Positions 1 to 4,983 of a DNA stretch of 5,955 nucleotides are shown here, in pieces. The notes below the pieces were generated by a model. That model was not told the origin of the DNA. It saw nothing but the letters and a program-made list of their open reading frames with translations, and made no database searches. The stretch's first letter is position 1, and the number at the start of each line of letters is the position of its first letter. Source of the stretch: Candidatus Segatella intestinihominis (lineage in GTDB: Bacteria; Bacteroidota; Bacteroidia; Bacteroidales; Bacteroidaceae); contig URLG01000116.1 in the NCBI GenBank assembly GCA_900548535.1, positions 1 to 5,955 on the forward strand, in the 5' to 3' direction. The position numbers and the translations under genes are program-made.

Positions 1-6
1 ATAGCA

Positions 7-54
7 TGGTACCGATTACAACGCTACGCGTGGTACCGATACAGCGCTATCGTC
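7..54. repeat. Degenerate 24-nt direct repeat, two copies, rich in 6-bp palindromes
   Basis: Two adjacent units start with TGGTACCGAT at 7-16 and 31-40 and continue with related sequence (TACAACGCTA, then ACAGCGCTA). The stretch contains the palindromes GGTACC (8-13 and 32-37), ACGCGT (26-31) and AGCGCT (43-48), and CGATA/TATCG (37-41 with 48-52) can pair. Frame 1 is open from the left edge to TGA at 118-120, so the repeat could encode Trp-Tyr-Arg-rich octapeptides at the end of a gene outside the window, or it could be an intergenic dispersed repeat. Only two copies are visible because the window starts here. Confidence 0.5.
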
Positions 55-69
55 AGGTTGTTGATAAAA

Positions 70-86
70 TCCACTTTTAGAGTGGA
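70..86. other. Small perfect hairpin upstream of the ADP-ribosylglycohydrolase gene
   Basis: TCCACT (70-75) pairs with AGTGGA (81-86) around the 5-nt loop TTTAG. The following sequence (AATCTTTGTG) has no long T-run, so it is at best a weak terminator for whatever lies to the left. It could equally be the edge of the repeat element at 7-54. Function unknown. Confidence 0.35.
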
Positions 87-108
87 AATCTTTGTGTTTA
101 GGACGCTT

Positions 109-138
109 TTTGACATTTGACAATGCTTGTTGAATTTG
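109..138 (+). promoter_or_regulatory. Weak candidate promoter for the ADP-ribosylglycohydrolase gene
   Basis: TGAATTTG (131-138) matches the Bacteroidota -7 consensus TAnnTTTG at all but one defined position, and TTTG (109-112) lies 18 nt upstream as a possible -33 element. The transcript would have a leader of about 45 nt. A second one-mismatch box, AATCTTTG (87-94), is an alternative. Neither is perfect, so the assignment is tentative. Confidence 0.3.
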
Positions 139-188
139 TGATATAGCACTATCGCCACATGTGTTAAAGCTTAAAGGAATTTGCAATT

Positions 189-1079
189 ATGACGTTACTA
201 AAGAGTTTATCGGATTCATGCAGTGCATTTTTACGTAAAATAGGGAAACTCAAGACAAAGGGGAGGGCAGAGTTGCCCTTTCCTACAACTGGTATCATTG
301 GAGCAATCGCTGGCGATTGCTTCGGGGCTGCGTATGAATTTCATCCAGTAAAGCATGGGGACTTCGATATATACAAAGAGCCTCGTTTTACGGATGATAC
401 GGTTATGACCTTGGCTGTAGCAAAATGGCTGACGATTGATCCGGAACATAGCCACGAGAAGCTCGTGGAGTGCATGAAAAAATTGGGACGGAAGTATATG
501 TTTGCCGGCTATGGGCAGAAGTTTTTACGGTGGATTATTAGTAGGAAAACGGAACCTTACAACAGCTATGGTAACGGTTCTGCCATGCGAGTAAGTCCAT
601 GTGGCTTTTATGCCAAATCATTGGATGAGGCTTTGCTACTTGCTAAGATTTCAGCAGAGGTGACTCATAACCATCCTGAGGGAATAAAGGGTGCGCAGGC
701 TATTGCTGCTTGTATCTTCCTGGCTCGTCAGGGAAAAGACAAGAAGCAAATATGCGATTATGTTGAGGCTCATTTCGAAGGTTATAATCTCCATCGTACT
801 CTTGCTGAAATTCGTCCAGATTATGGATTTACGGATACTTGCCAGACAAGTGTTCCTGAATCTATCATCTCATATCTAGAAGCTGATAGTTATACTTCGG
901 CTATCCGTAATGCCATCTCTCTTGGTGGTGATGCAGACACGATGGCGTGCATGGCTGGAGGAATAGCTGTTGCAACCAAAGGGATGGAAATACCGGAAGA
1001 ACTGGCTCGTTGTGTATATAATAATGTGCTTGATGATAATCTTCGTCAGATACTTGATGAGTTTAACAGGGGCTATTAA
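189..1079 (+). CDS. ADP-ribosylglycohydrolase family protein (DraG/ARH fold)
   Basis: 296 aa, close to the usual length of the family. Enzymes of this all-alpha, two-magnesium fold remove ADP-ribose from proteins or split related ADP-ribose conjugates, and are cytoplasmic. Metal-site motifs are visible at both ends: GAIAGDCFGAAYEF (38-51) then TDDT (68-71), and GGDADT (246-251) with Asp248, Asp250 and Thr251. GNGSAMRVSP (128-137) and THNHPEG (159-165) are also typical. All expected acidic ligands are present, so the enzyme looks active. Residues 1-30 are a basic, helix-prone extension before the fold; there is no signal peptide. The ATG at 189 is preceded by the purine-rich AAAGGAA (173-179), and the next internal Met is residue 73, inside the fold. 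No ADP-ribosyltransferase or macrodomain gene is nearby, so the substrate cannot be inferred. The gene ends at a hairpin terminator that overlaps its stop codon. The family call is firm, the substrate unknown. Confidence 0.93.
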   Translation: MTLLKSLSDSCSAFLRKIGKLKTKGRAELPFPTTGIIGAIAGDCFGAAYEFHPVKHGDFDIYKEPRFTDDTVMTLAVAKWLTIDPEHSHEKLVECMKKLGRKYMFAGYGQKFLRWIISRKTEPYNSYGNGSAMRVSPCGFYAKSLDEALLLAKISAEVTHNHPEGIKGAQAIAACIFLARQGKDKKQICDYVEAHFEGYNLHRTLAEIRPDYGFTDTCQTSVPESIISYLEADSYTSAIRNAISLGGDADTMACMAGGIAVATKGMEIPEELARCVYNNVLDDNLRQILDEFNRGY

Positions 1080-1120
1080 ACGCAGAATCCTGCCGGCATC
1101 ACTGCCAGCAGGATTCGTTT
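1078..1120. terminator. Intrinsic terminator between convergent genes, copy 1 of a repeated hairpin
   Basis: GAATCCTGC (1085-1093) pairs perfectly with GCAGGATTC (1108-1116). After one C/A mismatch the stem continues with GGCA/TGCC (1095-1098 with 1103-1106) and a TCAC tetraloop. The plus strand then reads CGTTTTT, giving the U-run for the ADP-ribosylglycohydrolase transcript. AAACG (1078-1082) can also pair with CGTTT (1116-1120). On the minus strand the T-run is weaker (CTGCGTTT), so termination of the small convergent gene about 140 nt away is less certain. Its 30-bp core recurs at 3461-3490. Confidence 0.85.
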
Positions 1121-1258
1121 TTCATAAACCGAACCTAAAGTTCTACCTTGTATTTTCTATCTATGCAATTTCTTTTGAAACCTGAATAAATCTAATTACC
1201 TTTAAAAACTAAATCCTATTATATGAATAACGCTGCAAAATGAACTGTTCTTTATCTT

Positions 1259-1537
1259 TTACTCGGCAGTTGTCTGCTGCTCTGTAGCATTCTCTGTTGT
1301 ATTCTCTGTAGTATTCACAGTAGTAGCCTCAGTAGCATTCTCCTGCTTTGTAGAATCCTCAACACCTGCCTGTGGCTGGATAGAAGTACCTGTTGCCAAT
1401 GTATCTGAAGGTGCTTCTGGAGCTACGGTATCAACTGGTGCTACCTCTGCGTTACCTACCATTCTGCTTGATGCAAAAACGTTGCTTACTGAAACCATTA
1501 CCATAGCTGCGATAGCTGCAAACATAAACTTCTTCAT
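1259..1537 (-). CDS. Small exported Thr/Glu-rich low-complexity protein, function unknown
   Basis: 92 aa. The N-terminus is a clear Sec signal peptide: two lysines (2-3), a hydrophobic Ala/Met/Val core (4-18) and a probable cleavage after VFA (20-22), leaving about 70 mature residues. There is no lipobox cysteine, so it should be free in the periplasm or secreted rather than lipid-anchored. The mature part has no recognisable fold: an Ala/Pro/Val/Asp-rich segment (30-60), then a Thr/Glu/Asn-rich tail (66-92) with four-residue repeats such as ENTT and ENAT. Three D-[S/T]-[A/I/L/M/T/V] motifs (DTV 36-38, DTL 45-47, DST 61-63) fit the Bacteroidota O-glycosylation consensus. The start is supported by the signal peptide and by an A/G-rich leader (AAAAAAGATAAG) just before the ATG. 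It converges on the ADP-ribosylglycohydrolase gene. I do not recognise a family; it may be a periplasmic or surface glycoprotein. Confidence 0.75.
   Translation of the reverse strand: MKKFMFAAIAAMVMVSVSNVFASSRMVGNAEVAPVDTVAPEAPSDTLATGTSIQPQAGVEDSTKQENATEATTVNTTENTTENATEQQTTAE
1282..1341 (-). repeat. 12-nt in-frame tandem repeat (five degenerate units)
   Basis: On the plus strand, five consecutive 12-nt units start at 1282, 1294, 1306, 1318 and 1330 (for example CTGTAGCATTCT, CTGTTGTATTCT, CTGTAGTATTCA). On the coding minus strand they give tetrapeptides of the type ENAT, EATT, VNTT and ENTT in the tail of the exported protein. The period is a multiple of three, so loss or gain of units would keep the frame. 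Confidence 0.7.
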
Positions 1538-1729
1538 AATCTTATCTTTTTTAAATTGTTACTATTTAATGTTACTTACTTTCTATGTGGATTCATTATC
1601 GAACCCGCTATTCATAGTCACAATCTGCGTGCCAAAAAGGCGGGTAAAAACGATGTGCGTTGATTATCAGGTATTTATGTCTCCTATGTCAAGAGTAGAT
1701 GGTGTGGAAAATGGGGAAAGAATGTGGAA

Positions 1730-1755
1730 ACATTCCCCAAAAAGTTGGGGAATGT
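1730..1755. promoter_or_regulatory. Strong 11-bp hairpin / inverted repeat with nearby third half-site
   Basis: ACATTCCCCAA (1730-1740) pairs perfectly with TTGGGGAATGT (1745-1755) around the loop AAAG. A related copy of the right arm, TGGGGAAAGAATGT (1712-1725), lies just upstream and could compete for the left arm. No proper T-run follows on either strand, so a simple terminator is unlikely. It sits about 60 nt upstream of the AAA-ATPase promoter's -33 element. It may be a protein-binding operator or a structured leader of the minus-strand transcript. Confidence 0.5.
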
Positions 1756-1812
1756 AAGCATTGTTTTATTAGTAAGATAGCTCGTAACTATTGTTAATAA
1801 TAAGAAAAACGC

Positions 1813-1842
1813 TTGCTTTCTGAAATATTATCTGTATCTTTG
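1813..1842 (+). promoter_or_regulatory. Bacteroidota-type promoter of the AAA-ATPase gene
   Basis: TATCTTTG (1835-1842) matches the -7 consensus TAnnTTTG exactly, and TTG (1813-1815) lies 19 nt upstream as the -33 element. The predicted start of transcription, about 5 nt after the box, leaves a leader of about 20 nt that is A/G-rich (AAGAGTAAGATT) before the ATG at 1868. Confidence 0.75.
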
Positions 1843-1867
1843 TACCTGAATTATTAAGAGTAAGATT

Positions 1868-3430
1868 ATGGCTTCAAAGAGATATCCTTTGGGAATACAA
1901 ACGTTTTCCGAAATCGTGAAGGGAAATTACTTCTATGCTGACAAGACGGCTATCGTCTATCAGTTGGCTCATTATGCCAAATTTCATTTTCTGAGTCGCC
2001 CACGTCGATTCGGAAAATCCTTGTTTGTATCTACCCTCCAGGCTTACTTCGAGGGCAAGAAAGAGCTATTCAAGGGACTTGCCATCGAACAGATGGAGAA
2101 GGAGTGGACGGCATATCCTGTCATCCACCTGGATCTGAGCTGTGGTAAGTATTATAGTTTGGAGAATACTAAAATCATATTAAATAATATCCTTAAAGTT
2201 GAAGAGCAGAAATATGGAATAGAAGTTCCAGAATCTGAGCGTGAAGGCTTTGGGGGGCGCTTTAGGGATATTTTGCTTGCAGCTACCGCTCAAACAGGTA
2301 AACAAGCAGTCGTTCTCATCGACGAATATGATGCTCCAATGCATGATTCTGTCAGTGACGAAGACTTACAGAAGACCATCCGCAACATCATGCGAGATTT
2401 CTTCAGTCCATTGAAGCAGCAAGAGGGAAACATTCGCTTTGTATTCATCACAGGCATTACCAAGTTTAGCCAGCTCAGCATCTTTAGCGAGTTGAATAAT
2501 CTCAAGATTCTCACGTTGAAGGATGAATACAGTAGCTGTTGTGGTATAACCAAGAGTGAATTGACTCAGTATTTCCGTGAGGGTATCGAGGAGATGGCTG
2601 AGCATAATGGACTCACTTATGAGGAGACCTTGCAGCAACTCAAGCAGCATTATGATGGCTACCATTTCAGTATCAATAGCGAGGATATCTTCAATCCTTA
2701 CAGCATCATCAATGCTTTGGATGATAAGGAGTTTAATAGCTATTGGTTTACATCTGGTACGCCTACGTTCCTGGTAGAGTTGATGCAGCAGAAGAATTTG
2801 GATATGCTCAATCTGGACGATCTGTGGATACAGGCATCACGTTTTGATACACCTACGGAAAGGCTTGCTGATCCTATTCCTGTCCTTTTCCAAAGTGGCT
2901 ACCTTACCATTAAAGGATATGAGAAGAAAGGCAAGTTGTATCATCTCTGTTTCCCAAATCAAGAAGTTAGACAAGGGTTTTCTGATAGTCTCGTCAGGTA
3001 TTATACTGCACAAGACATGAACAGATATGATGCCATCGTGTATGCTTATTCCAAGAATGTGCTCATCAATGACGATATGGGAGCCTTTATGCCTCACTTG
3101 AAGGCATTCTACGATAAGTTCCCATATACGATTATCAACAATAATGAGCGTCACTATCAAGCTGTAATGTTCACCATCTTCACTATGCTTGGCGAAGATG
3201 TGAAGGTGGAGCATACCACTTCGGATGGAAGAATAGACCTTGTGCTCAAGACGGATAAGAGTATCTTCATCTTCGAGTTGAAATATAAGAAGTCTGCTGA
3301 TACCGCCATGACGCAAATCAGCGATAAGGACTATGCTAAGGCTTTTGCTGATGATGGACGGAAGGTAGTGAAAGTGGGTGTTAACTTCTCGGAAGACCAG
3401 CGAAGCATAGAGGATTGGGTGATAAAATAA
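1868..3430 (+). CDS. AAA-ATPase-like protein with C-terminal PD-(D/E)XK nuclease-like domain
   Basis: 520 aa, full length for this family (PF09820-type AAA-ATPase plus PF08011-type nuclease domain). The N-terminus has the family signature around FSEIVKGNYFYADKT (13-27) and a P-loop of the form SRPRRFGKSL (43-52), with Lys50 and Ser51 as nucleotide-binding residues. Walker B is VVLIDEYD (148-155), with Asp152 and Glu153. The C-terminal part shows a PD-(D/E)XK pattern: GRID (454-457, Asp457), then FELK (469-472, Glu470 and Lys472), and a downstream Gln483. All key residues are intact. Many near-paralogues per genome are typical in Bacteroidales and some other anaerobes; their role is unproven, with guesses ranging from mobile-element function to defence. 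There is no signal peptide or membrane segment. The start ATG follows an exact promoter box and a short leader. The gene stands alone and ends at a bidirectional terminator shared with the convergent ftsZ-like gene. Confidence 0.93.
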   Translation: MASKRYPLGIQTFSEIVKGNYFYADKTAIVYQLAHYAKFHFLSRPRRFGKSLFVSTLQAYFEGKKELFKGLAIEQMEKEWTAYPVIHLDLSCGKYYSLENTKIILNNILKVEEQKYGIEVPESEREGFGGRFRDILLAATAQTGKQAVVLIDEYDAPMHDSVSDEDLQKTIRNIMRDFFSPLKQQEGNIRFVFITGITKFSQLSIFSELNNLKILTLKDEYSSCCGITKSELTQYFREGIEEMAEHNGLTYEETLQQLKQHYDGYHFSINSEDIFNPYSIINALDDKEFNSYWFTSGTPTFLVELMQQKNLDMLNLDDLWIQASRFDTPTERLADPIPVLFQSGYLTIKGYEKKGKLYHLCFPNQEVRQGFSDSLVRYYTAQDMNRYDAIVYAYSKNVLINDDMGAFMPHLKAFYDKFPYTIINNNERHYQAVMFTIFTMLGEDVKVEHTTSDGRIDLVLKTDKSIFIFELKYKKSADTAMTQISDKDYAKAFADDGRKVVKVGVNFSEDQRSIEDWVIK

Positions 3431-3450
3431 ATGACATCTTGAGGTTGATA

Positions 3451-3495
3451 AAACGCAAAAAATCCTGCCGGCATCATTGCCAGCAGGATTTTTTG
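3451..3495. terminator. Bidirectional intrinsic terminator, copy 2 of the repeated hairpin
   Basis: AAAAAATCCTGC (3457-3468) pairs perfectly with GCAGGATTTTTT (3483-3494), followed after a C/A mismatch by GGCA/TGCC (3470-3473 with 3478-3481) and a TCAT tetraloop. A-tract and T-tract flank the GC-rich core, so the stem gives a U-run on both strands. This suits its place between the stop codons of the AAA-ATPase gene (3430) and the ftsZ-like gene (3509). The core at 3461-3490 differs from 1086-1115 by one loop base. Confidence 0.9.
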
Positions 3496-3508
3496 TAGTA
3501 TGCAAAGG

Positions 3509-4843
3509 CTATTCATCTTCCGTAATGATTTCTAAATCTTCAGCTATTTTCTTCAGTCTGTCTCTTATCCTCTTCGCCAAGGTTGGTGGCTTTTGCTGGA
3601 TGACAGGCTTTTGGGGCTCTTCTTCTACGACTGGAGATTCTTCTGTCGGAGCATCGGGGATGAGTGGGGGCTGCTCATCATCAGGGATGTCTGTAGATTC
3701 TATGTTTGATGGCTCTATAGGAATATCCTCTTCTGGGGGATCTGCCTTCTTTTGAGATTGGAAGTCGTCACGTATCGGATGATAAAGCTTGTCGATAATT
3801 CTCTGGTAATCATCTTCGTCCTTGGTGGTTGTGACAGGATTGTCCTGAATTTCATCTGCCAGCTCGTTGTTGAGACCTGTTGCCAGGATGGTGACTTTGG
3901 CATCCTCATCCAGACTGTCATCATCTGAAAGACCCCAGATAACCTTGATGTCTGGATTCAATTCATCGAAGAAGGCATCTATCTCTCGCATTTCCCTAAC
4001 GAAGATAGGGTGCTTGCTGGAGGTATAGATGTTGAAGAGGATGCGCTGTGCATTGCTGATGTCGCTGCCGTAGAGCAATGGGGAATCCAAGGCATTGAGA
4101 ATGGCATTCTGAACTCTGCCTTCTCCGCTGGCCCTGCCCATCGCCATGATGGCGCCGCCGCCACTCTTGATGGTGGTCTCGATGTCACGGAAGTCGAGAT
4201 TGATGGTTCCTTCTACGGTAATCAGCTCAGAGATGCTCTTGGTGGCATCGCTCAGTACCTTGTCTGCCAGTTTGAATGCATCCTTTACGGTTATCTCAGA
4301 GTCGGCATAGACATCGCAAAGACGTTCGTTGTTGACGATGAGCAGGGCGTCCACGTTCTTGCGCATTTCTTCTACACCCTGCAGGGCCTTCACGATTTTC
4401 TTTCGCTTTTCAAAATAAAATGGAATGGTGATGATGCCCACCGTCAAGATACCCATGCTTTTGGCGATGCCTGCGATGACGGGTGCTGCTCCTGTGCCGG
4501 TACCGCCACCCATGCCGGCTGTAACGAATGCCATCTTGGTTCCGTCATCCAACAGTCGCTTGATGTCTTCCTGGGTATTCTGTGCTTCGCTTCTTCCCAC
4601 TTCAGGATTAGCACCTGCTCCCAAACCGCTCTTTCCGAGCATGATTTTTACAGGCACTGGGGATTTGGATAGCGACTGGCTATCCGTATTGCAAACGGCA
4701 AAGCTCACATTTACAATACCTTCTGAGTACATATTCTTAACGGCATTACATCCGCCACCACCCACACCAATCACCTTGATGATGTTCTTGGTGGTGTCTT
4801 CTGTCTGTCCGAAATCTATAGGTGTCCAATCTTCTTTCATCAT
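3509..4843 (-). CDS. ftsZ: Cell division GTPase FtsZ, possibly a divergent second copy
   Basis: 444 aa from the first of two adjacent ATG codons. FtsZ is the tubulin-like GTPase that polymerises into the cytokinetic ring. Visible: the N-terminal nucleotide loop VGVGGGGCNAVKNM (25-38), the tubulin signature GGGTGTG (112-118), NNERL (171-175) and a T7 catalytic loop NLDFRD (215-220) with Asn215, Asp217 and Asp220, so GTP hydrolysis and polymerisation look possible. The globular part ends near ILATG (319-323). An acidic, Pro-rich linker follows (about 325-420), and then a basic amphipathic helix with an acidic end (421-444). I cannot match this tail to a standard FtsZ C-terminal peptide. Odd points: FEKRKK instead of FEG after TIPF, LADKVLSDATKSI where Bacteroidota FtsZ usually has KADDTL, and no ftsQ, ftsA or mur neighbours. 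A longer frame starts with TTG at 4867, but that codon overlaps the promoter box, so ATG 4843 (or 4840) is the likely start. FtsZ family is certain; main copy or paralogue is open. Confidence 0.93.
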   Translation of the reverse strand: MMKEDWTPIDFGQTEDTTKNIIKVIGVGGGGCNAVKNMYSEGIVNVSFAVCNTDSQSLSKSPVPVKIMLGKSGLGAGANPEVGRSEAQNTQEDIKRLLDDGTKMAFVTAGMGGGTGTGAAPVIAGIAKSMGILTVGIITIPFYFEKRKKIVKALQGVEEMRKNVDALLIVNNERLCDVYADSEITVKDAFKLADKVLSDATKSISELITVEGTINLDFRDIETTIKSGGGAIMAMGRASGEGRVQNAILNALDSPLLYGSDISNAQRILFNIYTSSKHPIFVREMREIDAFFDELNPDIKVIWGLSDDDSLDEDAKVTILATGLNNELADEIQDNPVTTTKDEDDYQRIIDKLYHPIRDDFQSQKKADPPEEDIPIEPSNIESTDIPDDEQPPLIPDAPTEESPVVEEEPQKPVIQQKPPTLAKRIRDRLKKIAEDLEIITEDE

Positions 4844-4864
4844 TTTAATTTTCAATTTTGACCA

Positions 4865-4872
4865 CAAAGATA
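4865..4872 (-). promoter_or_regulatory. Promoter -7 box of the ftsZ-like gene
   Basis: Read on the minus strand this is TATCTTTG, an exact TAnnTTTG match and identical to the box of the AAA-ATPase gene. The expected transcription start is near 4859, which gives a leader of about 16 nt before ATG 4843. The leader is A/T-rich (AAAATTGAAAATTAAA) and lacks a Shine-Dalgarno site, as is common in Bacteroidota. I see no good -33 TTTG at the usual distance. Confidence 0.7.
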
Positions 4873-4907
4873 CATATAAAGAGTCAGATTACCTATGAAA
4901 AAATAAA

Positions 4908-4920
4908 TGCAAGCCTTGCA
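4908..4920. promoter_or_regulatory. 13-nt palindrome between divergent promoters, candidate operator
   Basis: TGCAAG (4908-4913) and CTTGCA (4915-4920) are perfect inverted repeats around one C. The site lies 36-48 nt upstream of the ftsZ-like -7 box and about 48 nt upstream of the -7 box of the divergent hypothetical gene. It is therefore placed where one regulator could act on both. No regulator gene of a known family is visible in the window. Confidence 0.35.
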
Positions 4921-4967
4921 AAAGATAATTTTTCCAAGGAGTGAAACGAAATTTCCCATTCTTTTTG

Positions 4968-4975
4968 TATTTTTG
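4968..4975 (+). promoter_or_regulatory. Promoter -7 box of the 196-aa hypothetical gene
   Basis: TATTTTTG is an exact TAnnTTTG match. Transcription would begin about 5 nt later (near 4980), only 3-5 nt before ATG 4984. The mRNA would therefore be almost leaderless unless translation starts at the second ATG, 5005. No clear -33 element is seen. Confidence 0.6.
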
Positions 4976-4983
4976 CAACCACT

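Larger units (their letters stand above)
1538..1867. other. Gene-free divergent intergenic region, 330 nt
   Basis: This region separates the small exported-protein gene (minus) from the AAA-ATPase gene (plus). It holds the hairpin at 1730-1755 and the promoter at 1813-1842. ACCCGC (1603-1608) and GCGGGT (1640-1645) could close a long loop containing GCC-AAAAA-GGC (1631-1641), perhaps structuring the leader of the minus-strand gene. I found no exact TAnnTTTG box for the minus-strand gene and no credible coding frame here. Confidence 0.6.

Noticed and set aside
7..54. CRISPR array
   Set aside because: Only two degenerate units, immediately adjacent with no unique spacers between them, and no cas genes in the window.
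189..1079. ADP-ribosylation toxin-antitoxin pair (DarT/DarG type)
   Set aside because: The protein is of the DraG/ARH fold rather than a macrodomain, and no ADP-ribosyltransferase gene lies on either side within the window.
1595..1650. tRNA-like T-arm (GCGGGTTCGAT on the minus strand)
   Set aside because: No acceptor stem, anticodon arm or D-arm can be built around it, so it is not a tRNA and is too short to call an attachment site.
1482..1757. Plus-strand open frame of 91 codons across the signal-peptide region and hairpin
   Set aside because: It is antisense to the signal peptide of the exported protein and ends inside the hairpin; no leader or family match.
2837..3505. Minus-strand open frame of 222 codons opposite the AAA-ATPase gene
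   Set aside because: It overlaps the intact nuclease domain and the terminator, has no recognisable domain, and its composition is what the complement of the real gene gives.
4010..4672. Plus-strand open frame of 220 codons opposite the ftsZ-like gene
   Set aside because: It is antisense to the conserved GTPase core, has no family features and no promoter or leader.
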